Shown here in pieces: positions 53,795 through 63,161 of a stretch of 64,000 nucleotides of DNA. Every line of letters starts with the position of its first letter. The stretch's first letter is position 1. This stretch comes from Segatella oris (GTDB lineage Bacteria; Bacteroidota; Bacteroidia; Bacteroidales; Bacteroidaceae): positions 992,001 through 1,056,000 of the forward strand of contig NZ_LR134384.1 in assembly GCF_900637655.1 (NCBI RefSeq), given 5' to 3'. The translations under genes were made by a program, and so were the position numbers. Under the pieces are notes generated by a model. That model was not told the DNA's origin. It did not search any database and saw only the letters and a list, made by a program, of their open reading frames with translations.

Positions 53795-56506
53795 TTACTT
53801 TACTATCACCTTCTTCACAGTCTTGTCTTTGTATCGGACAACGTTTATTCCCCGCGTCGGAGCAGAAAGCCGTCGCCCGTCTACATCATATCGACCTATC
53901 TCTTTCTTGGGAATACAGGAGAGTTGATGAGGATTCTCTATACTTGTTGAAAACTTCTTATTCTTCAAGAAGTTGTCCATCAGCACTTTCATCCAATGTC
54001 CGCCAAGTACAGAGCGGCCTTGGAATATCTGATAATCGCCACTGTTCACCCAATACCAATCACTAAATGGCACTCTATTCTTAGTCTTGTCAGCGAATTC
54101 CCACACAAAGTCTGACATTCGTGTGAATCCTTCTTGAGTATCGGCCAAACATGCAGTCCACATCTCCCAATCTGATTTCGTATATCTTTCACGATTATCC
54201 AATGGAATACCGTATGGTTCTGCCTTTGTAAGATAATAGTTATACTCCTTCTGTTTCATTTGTTTGGAGAAAAGGTTCAGTCCCCACAGTTTGTCCCACA
54301 CCATATTATATTTCATGCTCCACGTGCCGCTGCGGTCGTAAGCTAATCGGTAATGGTCGCCATCGTTAGCTGTTCGTTCTAATGTAGCAGCCATTTGACG
54401 CGCCTTATCCATATAAGTACGGTATGTAGTATCTTCTCCTTGCATTTGTGCCATCAATGCATATCCGGCAATTCCCATAATAGCCTTTACAGAAAGGTTT
54501 ACGTTGTGTGCTAAATGCCCCGCAAAATCATCAGTACAGAGTTGATTAGCGGGATCTTGTCCATTAGCTACCAAATAGTTTGTCCACATGGTAAGCAAGT
54601 CCCAATACTTTTTGGCAAAATCAGCTTTTCCCTCTCTTAGGCAGGTCATTGCTGTGAGAATAACCATATTCCCCGCTTCTTCTACAGGCATATTTTTACC
54701 GAAATCTCCATTTCCACCAGGAAAACAGGAGGCATAAGTCTGTTTGTCAGCAATGGGATAGAAACCCAGATCATGTGCCGGGAAATGAAATCCCCAGCGC
54801 GAACTGTCAGCGCAATACTTGAATATACCTTCTAAAGCACCTTTTTCTAACTGTATATTATAGGTAAAGAATAGCGGTGCAGCAGGATAGGTCACGTCTA
54901 CTGTATTGATAAATCCACCCGAGCTGTTCTCTTTCGAGAAGTACATCAGATCGCCATCTTTATCCATAAACAGCTTATGGGCAGCCAAAGTCTGACGATA
55001 AGAGGCTGCCAAGGTCTCGGCATACTTCTTATTTCCTGCTGCTAAAGCATCGTCGTAGATTATCTTGTCCCATCGGCGCGCACGTTGCATGTACGACTTA
55101 TAATTATTGCGGAAGTTCTCGAAGGCATCAGTAAGCTGCTGTCCATCTTTCGACCAATAGGCTTTGTAGCGCGTTCCAAGAAATTGCACATCTTGTATCT
55201 CATCATAACCTATCATCATGTAGCTTGAATCGCAATCCGTTAACCCAAAGTTGTGCAAGTACCCCAGCATGGGCATCTCGCTTTCGTTATTACTCTTAAT
55301 ACGCTGTGCATCACGTTGGGCCAACGCCCCCTTGTCAACAAATTGCCTTTCCACAGCATTTTGGTCGGCCATAGTTATATTTCCATTCACATTGGGTATC
55401 ATCAAGTAGCCCCAATCAATGCAAAGTAAATCACCTGTCTTGCCCAACACGTTCTGCTCTACGCTTCCTGTGCGCACATAGTCAATATTGTTCACATTTT
55501 GTATGCGCGAAATCGTGGGTTGGGTGTTCTTTATCACCGCTAATTCTGGTGTCGTTCCGAAGAATATCTGCACATCATGTTTTCGCTTATCATTAGAGCA
55601 AACCTGATAAGAGACGTAGTTAATGGGAGTAGAAAGCAAATTCAGGTCGTCGAGAAACATAGGAGCGGTGAAAACCAAACGTAAGTCTATACCTCCACAA
55701 CGAAATGAATAATAAGTGTTCGTTGCCATAACGTCACAGCTGGTTTGTACTGCATTACGTATGTCTTTATGGTTTTCCTTCACATTGGCAAACAGACCGA
55801 TATCGGCATTGGCTCCACCGGTAGTGTTATGCACGTGGTATGCGATAACATTATCACCAACATGCAAACTCTCTTTTACATTTGACGGTAATATCAATTC
55901 CTCATTTTGCAACCATGTTTCTCCCGTTTGGACTGCCAAAATTCCATTTATGTACACCTCGCACTTATCGTCATGGGAATAAATCAGCCACAAGTCACGA
56001 GCTAAATCTTCTTTCGTCAGTGTCACATGGCGACGTATGTAGATATCCGAATTAAGACCTGTCCAGGATGTACGTATGTTAGGATACTCTTGGGGACTAC
56101 CAAATGCAGCTCGTTGCGTCTGCCACTTACTATCGTCAAAGTCACGTTGTATCCAATTTGTAGCAGGCTTTACATAACTGACTTTTGCTGTCCATGCACC
56201 TATGTCAGCCATTGGCGCTACTGGTTTTAGCAGTCTATCCCCCTCTTTTCCCATAAACCGATAGACCACTCCATCAACTCGCAACAAGCCACTAATGCTT
56301 TTCCTTTGCCCCGTCCAATGGCATGTAGTGCCGTCGTATAGGTTATTATATGGCGACCATATGGAGAAATAGGGATCATTTACTATTAGAGGAACAGATG
56401 GCAGACGAAGGTTTGTACGCCGATAGGGCTCGAAAAACGAACCCTCCTGTGCTTCTGCTGCCAACATACTTGCCATACCAACCAAACAGAGTAATAGCTT
56501 TTTCAT
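53795..56506 (-). CDS. GtaA-type (DUF5127/DUF4965) glutaminase-family secreted protein
   Basis: 903 residues, signal peptide (cleavage after AEA-Q). N-terminal DUF4964/DUF5127 beta part (VPLIVNDPYFSIWSPYNNLYDG, THWTGQ-like CHWTGQRK), a galactose-binding-like insertion (about 95-235: WIQRDFDDSKWQ, VYINGILAVQ, VIAYHVHNTTGGANADI), then DUF4965/DUF1793 helical barrel (YPAAPLFFTYNIQLEKGALEGIFKYC, PVEEAGNMVILTAMTC). Fungal members are called glutaminase A; in Bacteroidota the activity is unproven and a carbohydrate substrate is plausible. The C-terminal GRYDVDGRRL...GINVVRYKDKTVKKVIVK resembles short sorting tails. Same operon direction as the GH43 genes. Confidence 0.85.
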   Translation of the reverse strand: MKKLLLCLVGMASMLAAEAQEGSFFEPYRRTNLRLPSVPLIVNDPYFSIWSPYNNLYDGTTCHWTGQRKSISGLLRVDGVVYRFMGKEGDRLLKPVAPMADIGAWTAKVSYVKPATNWIQRDFDDSKWQTQRAAFGSPQEYPNIRTSWTGLNSDIYIRRHVTLTKEDLARDLWLIYSHDDKCEVYINGILAVQTGETWLQNEELILPSNVKESLHVGDNVIAYHVHNTTGGANADIGLFANVKENHKDIRNAVQTSCDVMATNTYYSFRCGGIDLRLVFTAPMFLDDLNLLSTPINYVSYQVCSNDKRKHDVQIFFGTTPELAVIKNTQPTISRIQNVNNIDYVRTGSVEQNVLGKTGDLLCIDWGYLMIPNVNGNITMADQNAVERQFVDKGALAQRDAQRIKSNNESEMPMLGYLHNFGLTDCDSSYMMIGYDEIQDVQFLGTRYKAYWSKDGQQLTDAFENFRNNYKSYMQRARRWDKIIYDDALAAGNKKYAETLAASYRQTLAAHKLFMDKDGDLMYFSKENSSGGFINTVDVTYPAAPLFFTYNIQLEKGALEGIFKYCADSSRWGFHFPAHDLGFYPIADKQTYASCFPGGNGDFGKNMPVEEAGNMVILTAMTCLREGKADFAKKYWDLLTMWTNYLVANGQDPANQLCTDDFAGHLAHNVNLSVKAIMGIAGYALMAQMQGEDTTYRTYMDKARQMAATLERTANDGDHYRLAYDRSGTWSMKYNMVWDKLWGLNLFSKQMKQKEYNYYLTKAEPYGIPLDNRERYTKSDWEMWTACLADTQEGFTRMSDFVWEFADKTKNRVPFSDWYWVNSGDYQIFQGRSVLGGHWMKVLMDNFLKNKKFSTSIENPHQLSCIPKKEIGRYDVDGRRLSAPTRGINVVRYKDKTVKKVIVK

Positions 56507-56694
56507 CTTGAATAAAATACTATGGTATTGATTTAAACAACATTTTCTGATTACGCTACAAAATTACTCGCCCCTTTTAGACTATGATGCGATTATCATT
56601 CCAAAAAATAACAAAATCGGGCCAATATGCCGCGTTGGTTCTTTTTTGCTATACTCTTGAATGGATTTTACACATCAGTACTCAAAATAAAGTT

Positions 56695-56702
56695 TATCTT
56701 TG
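56695..56702 (+). promoter_or_regulatory. -7 box upstream of large secreted protein
   Basis: TATCTTTG about 115 bases before the ATG at 56820; -33 region weak. The 313-base gap 56507-56819 separates the leftward GtaA-type gene from the rightward one and is otherwise featureless. Confidence 0.45.
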
Positions 56703-56819
56703 TAGTACAACTATAAATAAATGGTGCAAGCATTCAAAACCGTGCAGAGCCATGTTTCTTTTGATATATGCCTGAAACCTTAACGAACATCGCATAATCA
56801 TTTAACTAAAAAATAGCTT

Positions 56820-59579
56820 ATGAAAAAACAAGTACTAACCTTAGGTATAGGATTGTTGAGCGCAACTCTGCTCAATGCCCAGACCTCACCTTGGCCAGGA
56901 CATGCTGTCGGCAATGGAGGCGAATTTTACCTCTACAATGTTGCCACTGGCTTATGGCTTCAAAACAACAACACCGTGAAAGACGGATGGGCTACGGCTG
57001 TAAATGTAGGCACACGAGGCCTTCCCATAACATTAGAGAAAACGGGGGCGAAAACATTTAAGCTGCGTTCTACTTTCCGTGGCGGTAACGGTGTGTCGAA
57101 TAAGATTGGTGATGCAGGCCTGCTTTACTGGGACATGCCCGCCGAGAATGTAGGTGCATGGGACATCTCCCCTGCAGATAATTTCCAATCCATACATGGG
57201 TATTGGTTAGAATGCGATGCCATGGTATTAGGGGCAGACAACAACCTTCTCACTACTGATAAAGATAAGAACAGTGTCTGGCAACTCGTTACTCGAGAAG
57301 AGCGTATTGCCGACGCAAAAGCTAAAGCCTCTGTTGAACACCCCGTAGATGTTACATGGCTTATTGATGCACCCGACCTCGCAACGAAGAACACTACTTA
57401 CAAGCTGGATTTTACAGCTGCACCCAACACCGAGCATTCTACTTATCAAGGCGGATGGAACATTGTAAAAGCAAATACTATTCAAGAGTTTTGGAACACA
57501 CAAACCTTCGACTATCATCAAACCATAAATGGGTTGCCCAATGGCACCTATAAGTTCAGCGTACGCGGATATTATCGTGACGGTTCAAGCGAAACGCGCG
57601 ATTATACGATGTATGGTTACGGTGCAGATAAGTTTGCCAATGGCACCGAACAGCTTCGTGCCACTTACTATGCCAACGGCACCTCGGCCCCCATCATGTC
57701 TCTTTATGCCGGTGCAAAAACAGCTCCGGAAGAAGGATTTAGTTTCCAAGCTGAACGAGAGGGCGGGCAAGGCAGCGGACTTTACGTGCCCAACACACCT
57801 CATGAAGCTAACTATGCACTGTGGAAAGGCAATTACCAAAATGCCGAAATAACGGTAACGGTTACAGACGGCACACTGAAATTTGGCGTAAGAAAAGAGG
57901 CCGGCGTCGTTGACGACTGGTGTGTTATTTCCGATTTCTCACTGAAATATCTCGGTTCGAAAGTGCTTCAGACTGCAGAAGAAGCGCTGAAAGGACTTAA
58001 AGCCATAATCGCCACGACCAAGGCGTTTAAGGGTGCTGTCGCCCCTGCATTGAATAAGCAATACACCGATGCTATTCAAGCAGCAGACAAGGCGCTCACC
58101 TCTACCGACCCTGTGGCAATCAACACTGCTACCTCTGCGCTGCAGAAAGCTTATGATGCCGTTGCCGCCTGCGCTGAAAACTATGAAGCCCTGGCAAAGA
58201 CTGTGGAAATCTGCAAGACTGCCAACAAAAACAATGACACACAATTCAGCACTGCCATTGCAGAAGCTGAAAACGTAGCTAAGACCGCTACTGCCGACAC
58301 CGACATGAAGCTGGCTCTTGTGAACCTGCGCGTTGCCCGCAAGATTGCTGCTGCCGACAAGCTGCCCGACATCTACAAGGGTGCTGCTGCCGGTGCAGGT
58401 GAATTCTATTTCTATAATATTGCTTCACAAAAGTTCCTTATGGGCGGTTCCGACTGGAATACGCACGCTGCCGTAGATGTTCCGGGAGTGCTCTTCACCG
58501 TTACAGCCGAAGGAGATGGCTTCACCATCAACCGTTTTGGCGGTAAAGATGGCAACTACTTGGGGTATAACGGCTACACTGACATCCCGGGAAAAGACGT
58601 TTGGGCATTCATTCCCGTTGCCGGCAAAAAGAATGTTTATAACATCGTCAAAGGCGACAACCATGCTCAGGGATTAGCCTTTGCACCGCAATCTAACACC
58701 GATGCCGATGAAATGATGGATAAGGAATTCTGGAATACCGTTTCCGTTGAAGCTGCTGTCGCCAAGAATGCCAACGCCGAATGGAAGCTTGTTACCAAGG
58801 CCGAACGTGACGCGCTGCTTGCAACGGCAACCGAAACACGTCCTGTCGACGCCACTCATCTCCTTGCGAGCCCCGGTTTCAACCGCCCTGCAATGCTCGA
58901 AGGCTGGATTACCGACAACAGGAGCGACTTCAAGGATGCCAATCTTGGCGTCATCGACCGAGGCAGACGCACCAACCCTGTCTGTGAGGCATATTACCAG
59001 CAGATGTTCGAGGTCAACCAAGTTGTAAGCAACCTGCCTGAAGGCTATTACCAGGTGAACATGACAGGCTATTACCGCGACGGCAGTCGTGAAGACCTAC
59101 AACAAAAGGTTTCCAACGGAACAACTCCCGCACGCCATGCCATGCTCTATATTGAATATAAAGGTAAAGGCAACGAGGTAGCACTTCCCTCAATTGCAGC
59201 GGGCATAAACCAATGCCCGGGTATAGGTTGGAAAGGCGCTGCCGGCGAACAACCCGACAATGTGATGGATGCTGCCGAATATTTCGAAAGCGGACTTTAT
59301 AAAGTCTACACCCGCATCATAAAGGTAGGCCCTGAAGGCGAACTTACCATCGGTGTAACCAAAGACAAGCAGGTGGACAGCGATTGGGCCGTGTTCGACA
59401 ACTTCCGCCTCACCTATTTTGGCAAGCACGTTTCGCAGGAAATCATCGATGGCATCAATACTGTTAAAAACAATAGCATTGAGAACGGCAAGATCTACAA
59501 CCTGCAAGGTATGGAAGTGAAACGTCCGCTCAAGCGTGGCATCTACATCTGTAACGGTAAGAAATTCATCGTGAAATAA
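56820..59579 (+). CDS. Large duplicated secreted protein with sorting tail
   Basis: 919 residues, signal peptide (LLNAQ). Two homologous halves: each begins with a trefoil-like GEF(Y)(L/F)YN(V/I)A(T/S) segment (about 33 and 525), has a W(Q/K)LVT(R/K)(E)ER signature followed by PVD(V/A)T(W/H)L(I/L), then a jelly-roll-like LP(N/E)G(T)Y(K/Q)...GYYRDGS(S/R)E segment and a (V)DDWCV / DSDWAVFDNF end. Between them (about 380-515) lies a helical, Ala/Lys-rich FIVAR-like coiled spacer. The end, IYNLQGMEVKRPL...GIYICNGKKFIVK, is a type IX-like sorting tail. No catalytic motif is seen; carbohydrate or surface binding is likely. Divergent from the GH43/GtaA operon. Confidence 0.85.
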   Translation: MKKQVLTLGIGLLSATLLNAQTSPWPGHAVGNGGEFYLYNVATGLWLQNNNTVKDGWATAVNVGTRGLPITLEKTGAKTFKLRSTFRGGNGVSNKIGDAGLLYWDMPAENVGAWDISPADNFQSIHGYWLECDAMVLGADNNLLTTDKDKNSVWQLVTREERIADAKAKASVEHPVDVTWLIDAPDLATKNTTYKLDFTAAPNTEHSTYQGGWNIVKANTIQEFWNTQTFDYHQTINGLPNGTYKFSVRGYYRDGSSETRDYTMYGYGADKFANGTEQLRATYYANGTSAPIMSLYAGAKTAPEEGFSFQAEREGGQGSGLYVPNTPHEANYALWKGNYQNAEITVTVTDGTLKFGVRKEAGVVDDWCVISDFSLKYLGSKVLQTAEEALKGLKAIIATTKAFKGAVAPALNKQYTDAIQAADKALTSTDPVAINTATSALQKAYDAVAACAENYEALAKTVEICKTANKNNDTQFSTAIAEAENVAKTATADTDMKLALVNLRVARKIAAADKLPDIYKGAAAGAGEFYFYNIASQKFLMGGSDWNTHAAVDVPGVLFTVTAEGDGFTINRFGGKDGNYLGYNGYTDIPGKDVWAFIPVAGKKNVYNIVKGDNHAQGLAFAPQSNTDADEMMDKEFWNTVSVEAAVAKNANAEWKLVTKAERDALLATATETRPVDATHLLASPGFNRPAMLEGWITDNRSDFKDANLGVIDRGRRTNPVCEAYYQQMFEVNQVVSNLPEGYYQVNMTGYYRDGSREDLQQKVSNGTTPARHAMLYIEYKGKGNEVALPSIAAGINQCPGIGWKGAAGEQPDNVMDAAEYFESGLYKVYTRIIKVGPEGELTIGVTKDKQVDSDWAVFDNFRLTYFGKHVSQEIIDGINTVKNNSIENGKIYNLQGMEVKRPLKRGIYICNGKKFIVK

Positions 59580-59601
59580 GATTTAGGTTAATCGTTTTTG
59601 G

Positions 59602-59650
59602 TGGCCAAGGTTCTCAGACGCATTTGTCTCTAACCTTGGCCATTTTCTTT
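59602..59650 (+). terminator. Terminator of the large secreted protein gene
   Basis: Perfect 11-base arms TGGCCAAGGTT (59602-59612) and AACCTTGGCCA (59632-59642), inner AGAC/GTCT helix, then TTTTCTTT. Confidence 0.85.
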
Positions 59651-59874
59651 GACTGCCATGCACTGCAAGCTATATAATCAGCTCACAGGAAATTCACTAA
59701 ATGCATCATAAAAACAGCTCTCTTCTCTTTCGGAGAAAGGCACCCTGCCTGCTCCAATTGGCTCTGAAAAGTATTTGGAAAATCACATAAAGCAACAACT
59801 AAGGTCATTCCTTGGAAAGAAACATGCTATGGAGGTCAAAGAGAGGTGAAAACAATCAATTTCTGAGTGTAAAG

Positions 59875-59912
59875 AACTGAAAGAAATATCATGCTTCTTT
59901 CAGTTTTCTACA
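59875..59912 (+). terminator. Isolated terminator-like hairpin
   Basis: Arms AACTGAAAG (59875-59883) and CTTTCAGTT (59897-59905), followed by TTCTA. It is not next to a recognised gene; the gap 59651-60456 otherwise holds array I and the downstream promoter. Confidence 0.35.
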
Positions 59913-60128
59913 ATATAGAAAATCTATATAGACCTTCGTTTATATCTATTCTACAATCAAAACCAACAGCCTTACTTGCTCCCTTGAAATACTACAGACA
60001 AGGGCATGGCACCCGCAAAGCTAAAAATTCAGTAAAGATTCCCCTCTTGATTTGAAAGAATGCAAAATACTATCAAAGAGAAAAGAAAGAATGAGAAAAG
60101 GCCTTTATTCATCACCTCTAAATTCATG

Positions 60129-60260
60129 CCGTGTAATTCAAGTCAGATTATGCTGTAATTTGATGCAAAATACGAGGTAACCTGACGCTAATTACATCCC
60201 AATTCAAGGCACTTTGCACGGTAATATAAGTCACTTTACAAAACCGTTTGCATGATGACA
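60129..60260. repeat. 22-bp dyad-lattice array I (6 units)
   Basis: Units start at 60129, 60151, 60173, 60195, 60217 and 60239. They include CCTGACGCTAATTA (as in arrays A-D) and GTAATATAAGTCACTTTA. The array ends about 130 bases before the promoter of the SDR gene. Confidence 0.85.
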
Positions 60261-60387
60261 TGAAAAAGGGGATAACATGTTGTTTCTCACCTTGTGGCAA
60301 AAGGAATGAGTTTCTAAGGCAGAGTCCAATCCGTCTTGAAAGAAGTATTCAGTAAAAGCAGCTTTTAAGCTTTTTTACTTCGACCGA

Positions 60388-60419
60388 TTTGCCTGTTCTG
60401 AAAAATATTCGTAAATTTG
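60388..60419 (+). promoter_or_regulatory. Promoter of gluconate 5-dehydrogenase-like gene
   Basis: TTTG (60388-60391), 20-base spacer, TAAATTTG (60412-60419): a near-perfect Bacteroidota promoter. Leader of about 30 bases. Confidence 0.7.
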
Positions 60420-60456
60420 TAAACTCTACTATAATAACTCGAAACAAGACTAAAAC

Positions 60457-61260
60457 ATGGACACATTTTCTCAGAGATTCTCCTTAGAAGGGAAAGTAGC
60501 ATTAGTTACAGGTGCTGCCTATGGTATCGGATTTGCTATCGCAGAGGCTTATGCCAAAGCTGGAGCTAAGGTGGCATTCAACTGCCGAAGCGAACATCAT
60601 CTGCAGCAGGCATTGGCCGACTACAAGGCTAAAGGCATTGATGCACGCGGATATATTGCCGACGTGACCGACGAAACACAGGTGAAAGAACTTGTTGAAA
60701 AGGTCGAAAAAGAGCTTGGCACGATTGACATTCTCGTCAACAATGCCGGTATCATCAAGCGTATTCCAATGGAAGAGATGAGCGTTGAAGACTTCCGCCA
60801 GGTGATTGACATTGACCTCAACGCACCTTTCATCGTGTCAAAAGCCGTAATTCCGGGCATGAAACGAAAAGGACATGGTAAGATTATCAATATCTGTTCA
60901 ATGATGAGTGAATTAGGTCGCGAGACCGTCAGTGCCTACGCAGCTGCCAAGGGCGGTCTGAAGATGCTGACACGCAACATCTGTTCAGAATTTGGTGAGC
61001 ACAACATCCAGTGTAACGGCATTGGCCCGGGCTACATTGCAACACCGCAAACCGCTCCTCTTCGTGAGCTTCAGGCTGACGGCAGCCGTCATCCTTTCGA
61101 CCGTTTCATCATCAGCAAGACTCCAGCTGCACGTTGGGGTACTCCGGAAGACCTTATGGGGCCGGCCGTATTCCTTGCTTCTGATGCCAGTGATTTCGTC
61201 AATGGACACATCCTTTATGTTGATGGTGGCATCTTGGCTTATATCGGTAAGCAACCTTAA
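60457..61260 (+). CDS. Gluconate 5-dehydrogenase-like SDR
   Basis: 267-residue SDR of the gluconate 5-dehydrogenase/KduD group: TGAAYGIG cofactor loop, NNAGIIKRIPMEEM, catalytic Ser in ICSMMSELGRETVSAYAAAKGG with Tyr and Lys, and the C-terminal FVNGHILYVDGGILAYIGKQP typical of Ga5DH. It would interconvert 5-keto-gluconate (or 2-deoxy-keto sugar acids) and gluconate with NAD(P)H. Standing alone with a strong promoter; KduD in uronate breakdown is the main alternative. Confidence 0.88.
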   Translation: MDTFSQRFSLEGKVALVTGAAYGIGFAIAEAYAKAGAKVAFNCRSEHHLQQALADYKAKGIDARGYIADVTDETQVKELVEKVEKELGTIDILVNNAGIIKRIPMEEMSVEDFRQVIDIDLNAPFIVSKAVIPGMKRKGHGKIINICSMMSELGRETVSAYAAAKGGLKMLTRNICSEFGEHNIQCNGIGPGYIATPQTAPLRELQADGSRHPFDRFIISKTPAARWGTPEDLMGPAVFLASDASDFVNGHILYVDGGILAYIGKQP

Positions 61261-61262
61261 TC

Positions 61263-61437
61263 GATGCTCGGAAGCCCGGTATTCGACATTCTGAATTTTA
61301 TTTTGCCTATGCCTTGAGACTCTGCAAGCAGGATTTTAAGGAGGCAAAACAGCATTTGAGCCTTGCCTATTCATATGGTGCAAGGCTCAAACTCTTCATA
61401 AAGTTGAATGATGATATAAAGGGTAAGAACGCCTAAA
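61263..61437 (+). pseudogene. C-terminal fragment of a TPR-like protein
   Basis: Stop-free frame without a start codon, just after the SDR stop: FYFAYALRLCKQDFKEAKQH then LSLAYSYGARLKLFIKLNDD, ending at TAA 61435-61437. Amphipathic helices with A/Y/L spacing look like the end of a tetratricopeptide protein. A perfect 12-base inverted repeat (61355-61366 / 61380-61391) lies within it. The rest of the gap to 61766 is AT-rich with a TAAATTTG box at 61699-61706 for the next gene. Confidence 0.35.
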
Positions 61438-61766
61438 AAATACCTTATGAAACACAAAACAACTTACATTCTTTTCTTTTCAGGATATCATTATTGATTC
61501 CCATAAACCATCGGCTATCACCCTTATTCGCTAAAATCTGACAATATGGAGGATAAACAAAACATCTAAGGAAAGCACTCATGAAAGCACGAAACCATGA
61601 TATTCTGCGCTTTGTAAAACAAACTTAAAAAACGGAAGAATAATCATTATTTTACATAATAATAGCACTTAATAGTGGACTATTTGCAGAATTCTGCTTA
61701 AATTTGCAACCAAAAACTTGTGCGGTAATGTGCTGTTGCAGTAAAAACAACATTAAATAAGGTGGA

Positions 61767-63152
61767 ATGAAAACGAAACTTATACTCTTTGTGGCGCTAT
61801 TCTCGGCCCTGTTTGTCTTTGCATCTTGCTTGAAAGGCGATGATAATGAGACCATCACTTATAGTGATACGGCCATCACAGCGTTTTCTTTGGGAAATCT
61901 GAAATACCCTAAACATGGTAAAACTAAGAAAGGTGCAGACACTATCTTCCAAGTAAAACTGACTGGCAGTAACTATAAATTCTATATAGATCAAATCAAC
62001 AAGGAGATTTACAATGTGGATTCTCTGCCTTATGGCGTTAATGCAAGCAAAATATTATGCACGATTTCGGCCAAGAACGGGGGCGCTATTCTCTATAAGA
62101 AACTGACTTCCGACTCGCTGAAATACTTCTCCACAGCCGACTCCATAGACTTTTCTCAAGCACGGGAGTTCCGTGTTTACAGTCGGGATGGAAAGTCCTA
62201 CCGCAGCTATACAGTAAGAGTGAACGTGCATAAGGTAGACGTAGGCAAGTTCGCATGGGAGCAAACGAATGGTCAGGATGACCGCTTGGGCATACTTTCA
62301 GCCATGAAAGCTGTGACATTGAACGGCAAAATCTACATCATGGGGACAGAAGGTAACAACACCAAACTCTATGCAACACCCAACAATGACGTAGGTGGTT
62401 GGCAGCAACTCACACCGAATATCCCCCTTGATCTAAAGGCCTACAGTAACTTGACAGTCTCTGATGGCTATCTTTATACGTACAGTGACAGCCGTATTCA
62501 GCGTAGCAGAGACGGTGTAACATGGGAAACAAGGGGAGCTGTTGTACTCAAACAACTCGCAGGTGGAGCCAATGGCAATCTCTATGGCATTACCGATGGT
62601 GGCATTCTGATGTCAAAAGACGGCGGAACGACATGGCAATCTGAAACCCTGGCCAGCAATTCGACCGAATTGCCAAGCCAGAACATCAGCCTGTTCAGCT
62701 TCTCCTCAAAGGTGAACACAGGCACTTACGACCTTGTTCTGATAGGAAATCCTCCGTCAGGGAATGATGTTTACGGCGCGTTGGTATGGGGAAAACAACT
62801 TAACTCGAGTCAATCTGCACAGTCATGGATATTCTACGGTCAGGATAACCAGCCTTATATGGCTCCCAGCCTGACCAATCTCCAGGTGGCAAAAATGGGA
62901 GAAGACTTGATAGCCTTTGGTGGAAAGGGCATCGGGAAATATAAGGCTAAGGCCTTTGAAAGTTTCTTTATCAGCAAAGGTAAAGGCACCGGATGGAAGA
63001 AAGACGCCCGTTTGTCTCTGCCGGCAAACTTCGAAAGCAATGAAACTTCTTTCACAATGACGATAGATGAAAACAATAATCTCTGGCTGATTGCCGGAGG
63101 AAGTGGTCGTATTTGGAAGGGGAACCTCGCCGGCTTGCTCTTAAAGAAATAA
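61767..63152 (+). CDS. DUF6242-family lipoprotein
   Basis: 461 residues, lipoprotein signal (VFASC, then LKGDDNE). N-terminal beta domain (about 30-155; YSDTAITAFSLGN, FRVYSRDGKSYRSYTVRVNVHKVD) followed by a propeller with repeated WE.R / SKDGGTTWQSE BNR-like strands, the DUF6242 arrangement. Function unknown. It precedes the DUF6089 barrel gene by nine bases and uppS after that, a conserved neighbourhood in Bacteroidales linked to envelope biogenesis. Confidence 0.87.
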   Translation: MKTKLILFVALFSALFVFASCLKGDDNETITYSDTAITAFSLGNLKYPKHGKTKKGADTIFQVKLTGSNYKFYIDQINKEIYNVDSLPYGVNASKILCTISAKNGGAILYKKLTSDSLKYFSTADSIDFSQAREFRVYSRDGKSYRSYTVRVNVHKVDVGKFAWEQTNGQDDRLGILSAMKAVTLNGKIYIMGTEGNNTKLYATPNNDVGGWQQLTPNIPLDLKAYSNLTVSDGYLYTYSDSRIQRSRDGVTWETRGAVVLKQLAGGANGNLYGITDGGILMSKDGGTTWQSETLASNSTELPSQNISLFSFSSKVNTGTYDLVLIGNPPSGNDVYGALVWGKQLNSSQSAQSWIFYGQDNQPYMAPSLTNLQVAKMGEDLIAFGGKGIGKYKAKAFESFFISKGKGTGWKKDARLSLPANFESNETSFTMTIDENNNLWLIAGGSGRIWKGNLAGLLLKK

Positions 63153-63161
63153 CCTGTAGAA

